Under the pieces are notes generated by a model. That model worked only from the letters and a program-made list of their open reading frames with translations, did no database searches and was not told where the DNA came from. Positions 33,944 to 42,835 of a stretch of 64,000 nucleotides of DNA are shown in pieces. Position numbers and translations under genes: made by a program. The number at the start of each line of letters is the position of its first letter. Position 1 is the stretch's first letter. This DNA comes from Rhodococcus triatomae (GTDB lineage Bacteria > Actinomycetota > Actinomycetes > Mycobacteriales > Mycobacteriaceae): positions 1,488,001-1,552,000 of the forward strand of contig NZ_CP048814.1 of NCBI RefSeq assembly GCF_014217785.1. The letters are read 5' to 3'.

Positions 33944-33980
33944 TTCGGCTCCTCAGACCGGCCGAATGGTCCCTTCACCC
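33929..33980 (-). repeat. Dispersed palindromic repeat, copy 1
   Basis: Left arm TGGGTGAAGGTGGCCTTCGG and right arm CCGAATGGTCCCTTCACCC pair imperfectly. Read on the minus strand it shares GTGAAGGGACCATTCG with the other three copies in the window. The repeat overlaps the tetR 3' end and supplies its last codons. Confidence 0.8.
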
Positions 33981-34588
33981 GCGGCGGGGCGGGGCGGGAC
34001 CGGAGGCGAGACGGCGAATCCGTCGAGGAAGACCGCGAGGCAATCGTCTGCGAGGTCGTCGATGGAGTACGGATCGTCGCTGCGATGCCACTTGATCGAC
34101 AGCCAGACGGCGTCCCGGATGAACCGGTGAAAGACCTTCGTGGGAATGTCCGTTCGGAACACTCCCTGGGACCTACCCTCTTCGATCGCGTCGATCCACA
34201 CCTGCTGCACTCGATCGGACAGCAGTTTCGCCCGCCGGTACTCCGCCAACTCCCGCAGATTCGCCAGTTCGTTCTGGAAGATCTGGGTGGCATACGGGCT
34301 GTCCTGCGCCGTGCGGAGCGAGACATCCACGATCGCTCGCAATCGTGAGCGCGGGTCCAGTTCCGCGCCCGCCATCGACTCGTATTCGGCCTGCAGCTGC
34401 TCCAGGTAGCCGGTGATGAGTTCGTTGACGATGGCATCCTTCGAGGGAAAATAGTGGTACAGCGCTCCGGGGCGGACACCGACGCTCTCGGCGATCTCGC
34501 GCATCGAGGTAGCCGCCACGCCCTTGCTCGCGAAGAGCCGGGCCGACGCCTCCAGAATGCACTCTCGGCGAGCCTGAACGTGAGACAT
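33953..34588 (-). CDS. TetR-family regulator
   Basis: The ATG at 34588 has a GGAGGAG site; the earlier ATG at 34621 lacks one. The 211-residue protein has the TetR HTH in ILEASARLFASKGVAATSMREIAESVGVRPGALYHYFPSKDAIV and a helical ligand domain with RFIRDAVWLSIKWHR, similar to the KstR2/FadR group that senses acyl-CoAs. The last residues, GEGTIRPV, are encoded by the dispersed repeat. It is divergent from the VOC-SDR-DegT-LLM operon, with a TGAACGTTCA palindrome between, so it probably represses that operon. Confidence 0.88.
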   Translation of the reverse strand: MSHVQARRECILEASARLFASKGVAATSMREIAESVGVRPGALYHYFPSKDAIVNELITGYLEQLQAEYESMAGAELDPRSRLRAIVDVSLRTAQDSPYATQIFQNELANLRELAEYRRAKLLSDRVQQVWIDAIEEGRSQGVFRTDIPTKVFHRFIRDAVWLSIKWHRSDDPYSIDDLADDCLAVFLDGFAVSPPVPPRPAAGEGTIRPV

Positions 34589-34740
34589 GCACTCCTCCGG
34601 ATCTTGTCGAGCACCGGGCACCGACGTTAGAGACGTGCCGGAGCGAAATCAAATATCAGTTCCCGCACACTGTTTCACACTCCGGGCCGTCGAAGGCGCG
34701 GCCACGACGGCGCGCCCACTCAGCGGGAGAGGCCGTTGAT

Positions 34741-34750
34741 TGAACGTTCA
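34741..34750. promoter_or_regulatory. TGAACGTTCA palindrome, candidate TetR operator
   Basis: A perfect 10-bp palindrome lies 21 bp before the VOC gene start in the 183-bp divergent region upstream of tetR. Cores of this type (GAACGTTC) are frequent TetR-family operators in actinobacteria. Confidence 0.55.
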
Positions 34751-34771
34751 TACAGGAGCTTTGATTCAGCT

Positions 34772-35268
34772 ATGCGATTCGACCAACTCCACCATGTCGG
34801 AGTCGTGGTGGACGACATCGAGCGGGCCGCGACGCAGGTCGAGCGCCTGTACGGGACAGCCGTGACGATCTTCGACGAGAGCGCCTTTCCCTGCCGTGTC
34901 GACGGCGTCGACCAGAACCCGACGCAACGCCTCGGCCTGTCGGTCGGGAAGGCACCTCACCTCGAACTGCTTCAGGCCGTCCGGGTTCGGTGGTGTGGTC
35001 GGAAGAAGGAATCCACCACCTCGGGTTCGTCGTCGACGACCTCGAATTCGCCGCTCGCGCACTCGAAGAAGCCGGATCGCCGATCTGGATGGGCGGCATC
35101 CGCGACGGTGTGTACCCCTTCGGGGTCACCTATCACCGGGATCCGCTGGGACAGGTGATCGAGCTTCTCGACCGGCGCAGCGCGGCCCGATTGTCGGCCC
35201 GATCCCGTACCCGTGTCGACACCATCATCCAGGAAAGGCGGGATTCGTGTCCCTCTCAGGAAAAGTAG
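34772..35268 (+). pseudogene. Frameshifted VOC-family (epimerase/glyoxalase-like) gene
   Basis: From the ATG at 34772 the frame encodes a VOC module (FDQLHHVGVVVDDIERAA ... APHLELLQAV). At about 34978-34982 the similarity moves to the -1 frame, which continues VWSEEGIHHLGFVVDDLEF ... GQVIELLDRR to a stop at 35268. One base is missing between the two halves, most simply a C in a CCC run. Two-module VOC proteins of this length include methylmalonyl-CoA epimerase-like and ring-cleavage enzymes. Both halves retain metal-site histidines (LHHVG, HHLGF) and a glutamate (VIELL). It is either a recent pseudogene or a sequencing error. It overlaps the start of the SDR gene. Confidence 0.8.
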
Positions 35269-36047
35269 CTTTCGTCACCGGAGCGGCCCAGAGCCAGGGC
35301 CGGAGCCACGCCGTGCGATTGGCAGCCGAAGGTGCAGACGTCATCGCCGTCGACATCTGTGAACAGATCGATGTCGTTCCCTACCGCATGGGCGACGACG
35401 CCGGGCTCGCCGAGACGGTCCGACAGGTGGAGGCTCACGGCCACGCGATCCATGCGGCTCGATGCGACGTTCGCGACCGGGACGCCCTGCACAAGGTCGT
35501 TGAGGACGGGATCGCACGGTTCGGCCGGCTCGACGTCGTCGTCGCGAATGCGTCGGTCTGCTCGGTGCAGCCGCTCGAGGACGTGACACCGGAGATCTGG
35601 AACACCACCCTCGACGTCAACCTCACCGGTGTGTGGAACACCTGCGCGGTGGCGATACCGCACCTGGTGTCCGGTGGCGGCGGAAACATCGTGATCACCG
35701 GGTCCACGGGAAGTGTCGTCGGCCTTCCCTTCTATCTGCCGTATGTGGCGTCCAAGCACGCGCTGATCGGCATCTCACGCACGCTCGCACTGGAACTCGC
35801 GGACCGAAACATCCGCGTGAACACCATCCTGCCGACCGGCGTCGACACCCCACAGGGCCACTCGTCCGTCCTGCCCGCCCTGCTCGACAGCCGACCGGAC
35901 CTCCGGTCGATCTTCGTGAACAGCCTTCCGGTCGAACGCATCGACGCCGAGGACGTCACCAACGCGATGATGTTCCTGATCTCCGACGCCGCACGCTACG
36001 TCACCGGGGTCGCCTTCCCGGTCGATGCCGGTGCGACCATTCGCTGA
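35247..36047 (+). CDS. Mycofactocin-type SDR oxidoreductase
   Basis: The 266-residue SDR begins with the GTG at 35247 after an AGGAAAGGCGGG site. It has TGAAQSQGRSHAVRLAAEGADVIAVDIC followed by a roughly 20-residue insertion (EQIDVVPYRMGDDAGLAETV). Both are diagnostic of the mycofactocin-coupled SDR subfamily, whose NAD is tightly bound and re-oxidised by mycofactocin rather than exchanged. The catalytic residues are in VITGSTGSV and YVASK. Carveol dehydrogenases belong here. The alcohol substrate is unknown. It follows the frameshifted VOC gene and precedes the DegT-family gene in one operon. Confidence 0.88.
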   Translation: MSLSGKVAFVTGAAQSQGRSHAVRLAAEGADVIAVDICEQIDVVPYRMGDDAGLAETVRQVEAHGHAIHAARCDVRDRDALHKVVEDGIARFGRLDVVVANASVCSVQPLEDVTPEIWNTTLDVNLTGVWNTCAVAIPHLVSGGGGNIVITGSTGSVVGLPFYLPYVASKHALIGISRTLALELADRNIRVNTILPTGVDTPQGHSSVLPALLDSRPDLRSIFVNSLPVERIDAEDVTNAMMFLISDAARYVTGVAFPVDAGATIR

Positions 36048-36136
36048 TTCGCCGGTGAGCAATTCGACTATTGCCTCAGCATCTTCCGTCACATTCCACA
36101 CCTTCCGTCACCTTCCACACCGAGGAGCGACAACAG

Positions 36137-37345
36137 ATGTCCCCACGTGTCACCTATGCCCGCAGCGTTCACGACGACGCCGAGATCAATGCCTGCCTCG
36201 ACGTGCTCCGCAGTGGCCCACTGGGACTGAAGATCGGGAAGAACGTCGCCGAGATGGAGCAGAAGGTCGCCGACCTCTACGGCAAGAAGCTCGGCTTGAT
36301 GTGCAACTCCGGGTCCTCGGCGATCTATCTCGCCCTCGAACTTCTCGACCTGCCCAAGGGATCCGAGGTCATCACTTCGCCACTGACCTTCTCCACCGAC
36401 GTCTCGCCGATCGTCCGCGGAGGCTGGGTCCCGGTCTTCGTCGACGTCGAACCCGACACGTACAACGTCGACACAGCGAAGATCGAGGAGATGATCACCG
36501 ACGATACCGGAGCGATCCTCGTCCCGAACCTCGCGGGAAACGCCCCGGACTGGGATGTCATCCGCGAAATCGCCGACAGGCACGGGTTGAAGGTGATCGA
36601 GGACTCCTGCGACTGCATCGGAACGACACTCCGAGGAACAAAGACCGGGACTCGGTCGGACATCACCGTCACCAGTTTCGCGATGGCGCACATCATCACC
36701 TGCGCCGGGAACGGCGGCATGGTGTGCCTCGACGACGAGGCCCTGCGCGACAAAGGCCTCATGCTCCGGCGGTGGGGGCGTCGATCCGAACCTCACCTGT
36801 TCGGTTCCGCCGGTGGCGGCCGGGTCTTCCGGGAGGACCTCGACGGAGTTGCCTACGACAACGACTTCATCTTCGACGTCCTCCCCTGGAACTTCGAACC
36901 CTCCGAACTCGGCGCAGCATTCGGTCTCCAGCAACTCCGGAAGCTCCCAGCCAACTTCGCCCGGCGATCCGAGATCTTCGAGGCGCTGTCCGCCGCCTTC
37001 GGCGCGTACCCGTCGCTGTTCTCACTGCCCCGACAGCTCGACGGATTCCACACGGCCTGGCTGTGCTACCCCGTACTGGTGAAGGAGCAGGCCGGGTTCT
37101 CTCGGGGCGATCTCCAGGAATCGCTCGAAGCCGCCGGCATCGATACACGGACGGTGTGGAGCGGCAACATCACCCGGCACCCGATGATGAAGGGCATCGA
37201 GCATCGGATCCCGGATTCCGGCCTGCCGAACGCGGACGCCGTATTCGAACGGGGGATGTCGTTGGGGATGAGTCACGGCATGACGGACGAGGAACTCGAC
37301 CATGTCGTCGCGAGCATCCATGCCTTCGCCTCCCGGATCGCGTGA
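36137..37345 (+). CDS. DegT/DnrJ/EryC1-family protein with His in place of the PLP lysine
   Basis: The ATG at 36137 gives 402 residues. The DegT fold type I pattern is clear: CNSGSSAIYLALELLDLPKGSEVITSPLTFSTD, PNLAGNAPDWDVIREIADRHGLKVIEDSCD and a C-terminal WSGNITRHP. The Schiff-base region normally reads S-F-x(3)-K; here it is SFAMAHIITCAGNGGMV, with His where Lys is expected. This is the hallmark of the sugar 3-dehydratases ColD and RfbH/E1, which use PMP and a catalytic histidine to remove a hydroxyl. Cysteines for an E1-type FeS cluster are not seen, so a ColD-like mechanism is nearer. No sugar nucleotide genes are nearby, so its role in this operon is unknown. Confidence 0.82.
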   Translation: MSPRVTYARSVHDDAEINACLDVLRSGPLGLKIGKNVAEMEQKVADLYGKKLGLMCNSGSSAIYLALELLDLPKGSEVITSPLTFSTDVSPIVRGGWVPVFVDVEPDTYNVDTAKIEEMITDDTGAILVPNLAGNAPDWDVIREIADRHGLKVIEDSCDCIGTTLRGTKTGTRSDITVTSFAMAHIITCAGNGGMVCLDDEALRDKGLMLRRWGRRSEPHLFGSAGGGRVFREDLDGVAYDNDFIFDVLPWNFEPSELGAAFGLQQLRKLPANFARRSEIFEALSAAFGAYPSLFSLPRQLDGFHTAWLCYPVLVKEQAGFSRGDLQESLEAAGIDTRTVWSGNITRHPMMKGIEHRIPDSGLPNADAVFERGMSLGMSHGMTDEELDHVVASIHAFASRIA

Positions 37346-37809
37346 TCCCGACTCGATCGGACCCGCCGGTCACCGGAGCAGCTGTCAAGACCGCGCTGTA
37401 CGCCCCACCCGTCGAACCCGACATCGAGCGGTGGCGCGAGAAGATCCGCCACATCGACGCGAGCGAGCTCACCGCGCTGTCGGTGTCGGACCACTTCCTG
37501 GCCTCGCGGCAGGACTCGATCGCAGCCCTGGCCGCGCTGGCAGCATGCACGGACCGAGTTCGACTCATGGCGCTCGTCCCGTGCAACGACTATCGGCATC
37601 CCGTACTCACGCACGAGGCCGCCGCGACCATCGACGTGCTGTCGGCGGGGCTACTCGTGGGCACCGTCGAGGAGTGCACCGAACAGTTGCTCGAACGCCG
37701 GGAGCGCCTGGGGCTGAACTACGTGGATTTCGGAGCGACGGGCTTCGCCGAGGTGGCACCGCTGATCCACGAGCTGGCAGGGATCCGCGACCCGGCCGGC
37801 AGCTCCTAG
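37342..37809 (+). pseudogene. Internally deleted luciferase-like (LLM) oxidoreductase gene
   Basis: The frame starts with the GTG at 37342 that overlaps the DegT gene stop and gives 155 residues, about half the family norm. The first ninety residues match the N-terminus of F420-dependent LLM enzymes (LSVSDHFL, LAACTDRVRLMALVPCNDYRHPV, EAAATIDVLSAG). Directly afterwards comes a C-terminal segment, LVGTVEECTEQLLERRERLGLNYVDFG. The central part that completes the barrel and holds the GRxxLGxGAGW loop is missing. The join is in frame, so a shortened protein could be made but is unlikely to fold as a barrel. I treat it as a decaying gene. Confidence 0.75.
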
Positions 37810-38081
37810 CCCGCCGCGCGGGCCGCCTCCCGGGCGCGAACCTCCGGCCTTCTCAGTGGTGGCACCGTCTTGGGCGGCTGTCGCCGTGACGGGAGCGCGT
37901 CGAGCAGGCGCGTCGTCACCTCGGCGACCTCGGCGACGGCCCGTTCGAACGGTTCGCGATTCTTGTCGGACAGGGTGTGGATTCCGCTGACCTTGCGGAC
38001 GTACTGCCTGGCGGCCGCCTCGATCTCCTCGTCGGTGGCCGCCGGCTCGAGCCCACGCAGTTCGGTGATGTTTCGGCACAT
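37806..38081 (-). CDS. DUF2277 family protein
   Basis: The 91-residue protein starts MCRNITELRGLEPAATDEEI and continues AARQYVRKVSGIHTLSDKNREPFERAVAEV. This matches DUF2277 (M-C-R-N-I start, Y-V-R-K-(I/V)-S-G), a small helical family of unknown function common in actinobacteria. The Arg/Pro-rich tail is variable. It converges with and overlaps the deleted LLM gene by 4 bp. No operon partner lies on its strand. Confidence 0.85.
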   Translation of the reverse strand: MCRNITELRGLEPAATDEEIEAAARQYVRKVSGIHTLSDKNREPFERAVAEVAEVTTRLLDALPSRRQPPKTVPPLRRPEVRAREAARAAG

Positions 38082-38255
38082 ACCTTCGACGGTAGACCCG
38101 GCCCGCGCCGAGTTCCAGGGTCGAGCAACATTGGCAACCTCCCCTCCCGCCCTCCCGCCCGCTTCCCGCGAAAGCGGGCAAAGCGGAGGTTCCGTGCGGT
38201 AGCCTCCCTCCACTCCGCAGCCAGCACCACCCCGCAGCCAGCACCAGGAGACGCC

Positions 38256-39158
38256 TTGGATTCCGCTCTCGCCACCGTCGGTCTTCCGATCGCACTGGCC
38301 GTCATCATGTTCGGTCTCGGTCTCTCCCTGACCGTGGCCGATTTCGGGCGGGTGGCCCGGCACCCGAAGGCGGTCACGATCGCTCTCGTATGCCAGTTGC
38401 TGCTGCTGCCGGTCATCGCCTTCGGCCTGGTGAAGCTCTTCGGCCTGGATCCTCTCCTCGCCGTCGGCATGATGCTGCTCGCCGCCTCCCCCGGTGGTAC
38501 CACCGCCAATCTGTTCAGCCATCTCTTCCACGGCGACGTCGCCCTCAACGTGACCCTCACGGCGGTCAACTCGGTCATCGCCGTCGTCACGCTCCCGGTG
38601 GTCACCAACTTCGCGCTCGCCTACTTCGACCCGGACGACGGCGCCACACTCGGCCTGCAGTTCTCGAAGGTCAGCCAGGTGTTCGCGATCGTGCTGGTGC
38701 CGGTGGCTCTCGGCGTGCTGGTCCGGCGTCTGCGTCCGGGTTTCGCGGCAGCGATGGACAAGCCGGTCCGCATCGGCTCGGCCGCGGTACTCGCACTCGT
38801 CATCGTCGGGACCGTGCTCGCAGAACGCGAGAGCATCACCGACTACCTCGCGTCGGTCGGGCTGATCACCCTCATCTTCTGCGTACTGAGCCTGAGCATC
38901 GGCTACTTCGTCCCGCGGCGTCTGGGCATCACCAGCAGACAGTCGATCGCCTGCTCGATGGAGATCGGCATCCACAACAGCACGCTGGCGATCACCATCG
39001 CCGTCAGTCTGCTCGCGAACGTGACGGTGGCGGTACCCGCCGCGGTGTACGGCGTCCTGATGTTCCCCGTGGCCGCCGTGTTCGGTTGGATCATCACCCG
39101 GCGCGGCACCGCCGCCTCCGACGATTCCGCGGACGCGCCGGCCGTCCGGCAGACCTGA
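38256..39158 (+). CDS. Bile acid:sodium symporter (BASS) family transporter
   Basis: The likely start is the TTG at 38256, five bases after AGGAG; it gives 300 residues starting at the first hydrophobic helix. Nine to ten membrane segments can be seen (PIALAVIMFGLGLSL, ALVCQLLLLPVIAFGLVKLF, AVGMMLLAASPGGTTANLFSH, AIVLVPVALGVLV, LITLIFCVLSLSIGYFV and others). The ASPGGTTANLFSH and EIGIHNSTLAITI stretches correspond to the crossover helices that form the sodium sites. BASS proteins import organic anions such as bile acids and pyruvate. Next to a steroid cluster, uptake of a steroid acid is an attractive but unproven role. Two copies of CCGCAGCCAGCACCA precede it (38217-38247). Confidence 0.85.
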   Translation: MDSALATVGLPIALAVIMFGLGLSLTVADFGRVARHPKAVTIALVCQLLLLPVIAFGLVKLFGLDPLLAVGMMLLAASPGGTTANLFSHLFHGDVALNVTLTAVNSVIAVVTLPVVTNFALAYFDPDDGATLGLQFSKVSQVFAIVLVPVALGVLVRRLRPGFAAAMDKPVRIGSAAVLALVIVGTVLAERESITDYLASVGLITLIFCVLSLSIGYFVPRRLGITSRQSIACSMEIGIHNSTLAITIAVSLLANVTVAVPAAVYGVLMFPVAAVFGWIITRRGTAASDDSADAPAVRQT

Positions 39159-39168
39159 CCGGAAACGG

Positions 39169-39196
39169 TTGACACTCCCGTCTCGCGGCGTACGTT
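39169..39196 (+). promoter_or_regulatory. Promoter of the CYP102-like gene
   Basis: TTGACA (39169-39174) and TACGTT (39191-39196) are spaced by 16 bp, 49 bp ahead of the ATG. Both hexamers fit a vegetative sigma-A promoter. Confidence 0.55.
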
Positions 39197-39244
39197 GCGT
39201 AACAGACACCGTCGACGGCGACGGTCCGGATTCGGGGGCGAGAC

Positions 39245-40660
39245 ATGGGCACGACAGCGTTCCGGGACGGCGGGCTCCCGGACTCGATTCCCCACCCGCC
39301 ACGGCGCCTTCCGCTCGTGGGGGACGTCCTCGGCCTGTCGACGAAGCGCCCGCTCCAGGCAGCGCTGCGCACTGCGGATCAGGTCGGCCCGATCTTCGAA
39401 CGGGTGGTGTTCGGGACGCGGTTCGTGATGGTCACCGACCCCGATCTCGTTGCCGAACTCTCCGACGAATCCCGCTTCGCCAAACACGTCTCGCCGGCCG
39501 TCGCCGCGCTGCGGGACATCGGAGGCGACGGCCTGTTCACCGCCCACAACCACGAGCCCAATTGGGCGAAGGCACACGATCTGCTGCGTCCGGCGTTCAC
39601 GCAGAGCGCGATGCGTACGTACCACGCGACGATGGCCGAAGTCGCCGGAGAACTGACGTCGCACTGGGATTCTCGTCTCGGCGAACCGATCGACGTCTCC
39701 CGGGACATGACCAAGCTGACGCTCGAGACGATCGGGCGCACCGGATTCAGCCACTCGTTCGACTCGTTCCGCCGGGAACGACCCCATCCCTTCGTCGAAG
39801 CGATGGTCGATGCACTGAGCTACGCGCAGCTGAGTACCCTCACATCCCTTCCGGTGATCGGCCGTCACCTGTTCCCGAGAGCGACACGGCGCAACGAGGA
39901 GGCGCTCGCCCATCTCGCCGAGGTGGTCGACTCCGTCATCCGTGAACGGCGGGACGGGTACGAGGCCGATCCGTCGGCAGCGCGCCCGAACGACCTGCTC
40001 GAACTCATGTCGAAGGCCTCCCGCGAGAACGACCCCCATCGGCTCGACGAGCGCAACATCCGCAATCAGGTGGTCACCTTCCTCGTCGCGGGACACGAAA
40101 CCACCTCCGGTGCACTGTCTTTCGCCCTCTACTACCTCGCCCGCCACCCCGAGTTCCTGTCTCGGGCCCGCGCGGAGGTGGACGAGGTGTGGGGCGACGA
40201 CGAGCCCACGTTCGCGCAGGTACCGAAGCTCCGGTACGTCCGGCGCGTCCTCGACGAGGCACTGCGCCTGTGGCCCACGGCGCCGGCGTACGCGCGGGAG
40301 GCCCGCGAGGACACCGTCCTCGCCGGCCGGTACCCGCTGCGGGCCGGCGAATGGATGATGGTCCTCATCCCTGGGCTGCACCGGGACTCGGTGTGGGGCG
40401 AGAACCCGGACCGGTTCGACCCCGACAACTTTCTGCCCGAGCGTGTGCGGGCCCGACCCGCACACGTCTACAAGCCGTTCGGTACCGGCGAACGCGCCTG
40501 CATCGGAAGGCAGTTCGCGATCCACGAGGCTGTTCTCGTGCTCGGAACGATCCTGCGGCGTTACACTCTCACCCCGGACCCGGGCTACCGGCTGCGGATC
40601 TCCGAACGACTCACTCTGATGCCGGAGGGTTTCACCCTCGAGCTCCGGCGCCGGAGCTGA
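39245..40660 (+). CDS. CYP102-like cytochrome P450 without fused reductase
   Basis: The 471-residue protein aligns along its length with the heme domain of P450 BM3 (CYP102A1): LPLVGDVLGLSTKRPLQAA, DESRFAKHVS, GDGLFTAHNHEPNWAKAH, LTLETIGRTGFSH, I-helix VAGHETTSGALSFALYYL, EALRLWPTAPA and the heme loop FGTGERACIGRQFA. The protein stops at the end of the heme domain; the FMN/FAD reductase of CYP102 is absent and no separate reductase is adjacent. Likely substrates are fatty acids or similar hydrophobic molecules. Redox partners must come from elsewhere. It is followed after 51 bp by a TetR gene on the same strand. Confidence 0.9.
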   Translation: MGTTAFRDGGLPDSIPHPPRRLPLVGDVLGLSTKRPLQAALRTADQVGPIFERVVFGTRFVMVTDPDLVAELSDESRFAKHVSPAVAALRDIGGDGLFTAHNHEPNWAKAHDLLRPAFTQSAMRTYHATMAEVAGELTSHWDSRLGEPIDVSRDMTKLTLETIGRTGFSHSFDSFRRERPHPFVEAMVDALSYAQLSTLTSLPVIGRHLFPRATRRNEEALAHLAEVVDSVIRERRDGYEADPSAARPNDLLELMSKASRENDPHRLDERNIRNQVVTFLVAGHETTSGALSFALYYLARHPEFLSRARAEVDEVWGDDEPTFAQVPKLRYVRRVLDEALRLWPTAPAYAREAREDTVLAGRYPLRAGEWMMVLIPGLHRDSVWGENPDRFDPDNFLPERVRARPAHVYKPFGTGERACIGRQFAIHEAVLVLGTILRRYTLTPDPGYRLRISERLTLMPEGFTLELRRRS

Positions 40661-40711
40661 CCGTCTCGGTACGGCCGCACCGTACGGCAGCCTCACCCGG
40701 ACGAATCTAGG

Positions 40712-41494
40712 ATGGCGGCCATGTCGAAGAAGCCGTCGCCCAGCGAGGAGGCCGATCGCCTGCTGCGGCTCCTCTGGCGGCACACCCTCGGAGAGCCCGC
40801 CGGCGCGCGCGGTCCCCGACAGGGCATCACCGTGGACGAGGTGGTACGGGCGAGTATCGCGCTCGCCGACCGCGAGGGCCTGGCCGCGGTGTCGATGCGC
40901 AAACTGGCCGAAGCCCTCGGCGTCGGCGTCATGACCCTCTACACGTACGTCCCGGGCAAGGACGACCTCGTCGCCCTCATGGTCGACGAGGTCGAGGGAG
41001 AGGTCGAACCACCGGGGCCGTCCGGTGGCCTGCGCGACCGGCTCGCCGCGATGGCCGAGTCGCTCTGGGACGAGTACCGGCGGCACCCCTGGCTTCTCGA
41101 TGTCGGGGACCTCCGGTTCGCGCCGGGGCCGAACGGATCCGAACGGTTCGAATGGCAACTGGCGCTGATCGAAGGTCTCGGCCTCGACGACATCGAGATG
41201 GACCAGACGGTCGCAGCCATCACCGGGTTCACCGCTTCCTGCGCCCGGGCGGCCCTCCAGATGCAGCGCATCCAGGAACGATCGGGGATGAGCGACGCAC
41301 GCTGGTGGGAAATCAATGCGCCGATTCTCGCGGAGGTGATGCCGGCCGACCGCTACCCGATCGCGGAGCGCGTAGGCACCACTGCAGGCACGACGTACAA
41401 CGCCGCGAGCGACCCCGGGCGGACCTTCCGGTTCGGCCTCGAACGGATCCTCGACGGCCTCGAGGGTCTGGTCTCCTCCCGCTCCGGCTCCTGA
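40712..41494 (+). CDS. TetR-family regulator with TetR_C-type ligand domain
   Basis: The 260-residue protein may begin at the ATG at 40712 or at 40721. After a 50-residue leader the HTH is TVDEVVRASIALADREGLAAVSMRKLAEALGVGVMTLYTYVPGKDDLVALM, which resembles TetR of tetracycline resistance loci. The C-terminal region (LLDVGDLRFAPGPNGSERFEW, AAITGFTASCARAALQ) fits the tetracycline-repressor-like domain. Downstream of the P450 gene on the same strand, it may control that gene. No clear palindromic operator was found in the 50 bp between them. The dispersed repeat follows its stop. Confidence 0.85.
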   Translation: MAAMSKKPSPSEEADRLLRLLWRHTLGEPAGARGPRQGITVDEVVRASIALADREGLAAVSMRKLAEALGVGVMTLYTYVPGKDDLVALMVDEVEGEVEPPGPSGGLRDRLAAMAESLWDEYRRHPWLLDVGDLRFAPGPNGSERFEWQLALIEGLGLDDIEMDQTVAAITGFTASCARAALQMQRIQERSGMSDARWWEINAPILAEVMPADRYPIAERVGTTAGTTYNAASDPGRTFRFGLERILDGLEGLVSSRSGS

Positions 41495-41529
41495 CCGTCG
41501 GCGGTGGCGCCGCGCAGGAATCCCCCACC

Positions 41530-41586
41530 CCTGGGTGACGGGTCCATTCGCCTCGTCAGATCGGTCGAATGGTCCCGTCACCCAGG
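41530..41586. repeat. Dispersed palindromic repeat, copy 2 (21-bp stem)
   Basis: Arms 41530-41550 and 41566-41586 pair at 20 of 21 positions over a 15-nt loop. It is between the convergent ends of the TetR gene and fadA6 and would act as a bidirectional terminator if transcribed. Core GTCGAATGGTCCCGTCACCC matches copy 1. Confidence 0.85.
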
Positions 41587-41627
41587 GAGGGGGAGGCGCG
41601 GGGACTCGGGCGGGATGGGTGAGTCGG

Positions 41628-41670
41628 GGTGGAGTCCGGTGGAGTCCGGTGGAGTCGGGTGGAGTGGGGT
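41628..41670. repeat. 10-bp tandem repeat next to the fadA6 stop
   Basis: About 4.3 copies of GGTGGAGTCC-like units lie end to end, ending 3 bp before the fadA6 stop codon. The first two copies are identical, the later ones drift to GGTGGAGTCG and GGTGGAGTGG. Confidence 0.85.
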
Positions 41671-41673
41671 GAG

Positions 41674-42822
<1,149 letters not shown>

Positions 42823-42835
42823 GATGGCAGTACTC

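Noticed and set aside
38903-41581. 892-codon minus-strand frame across the P450 and TetR genes
   Set aside because: Runs antisense through two clear genes and starts within the dispersed repeat; no homology visible.
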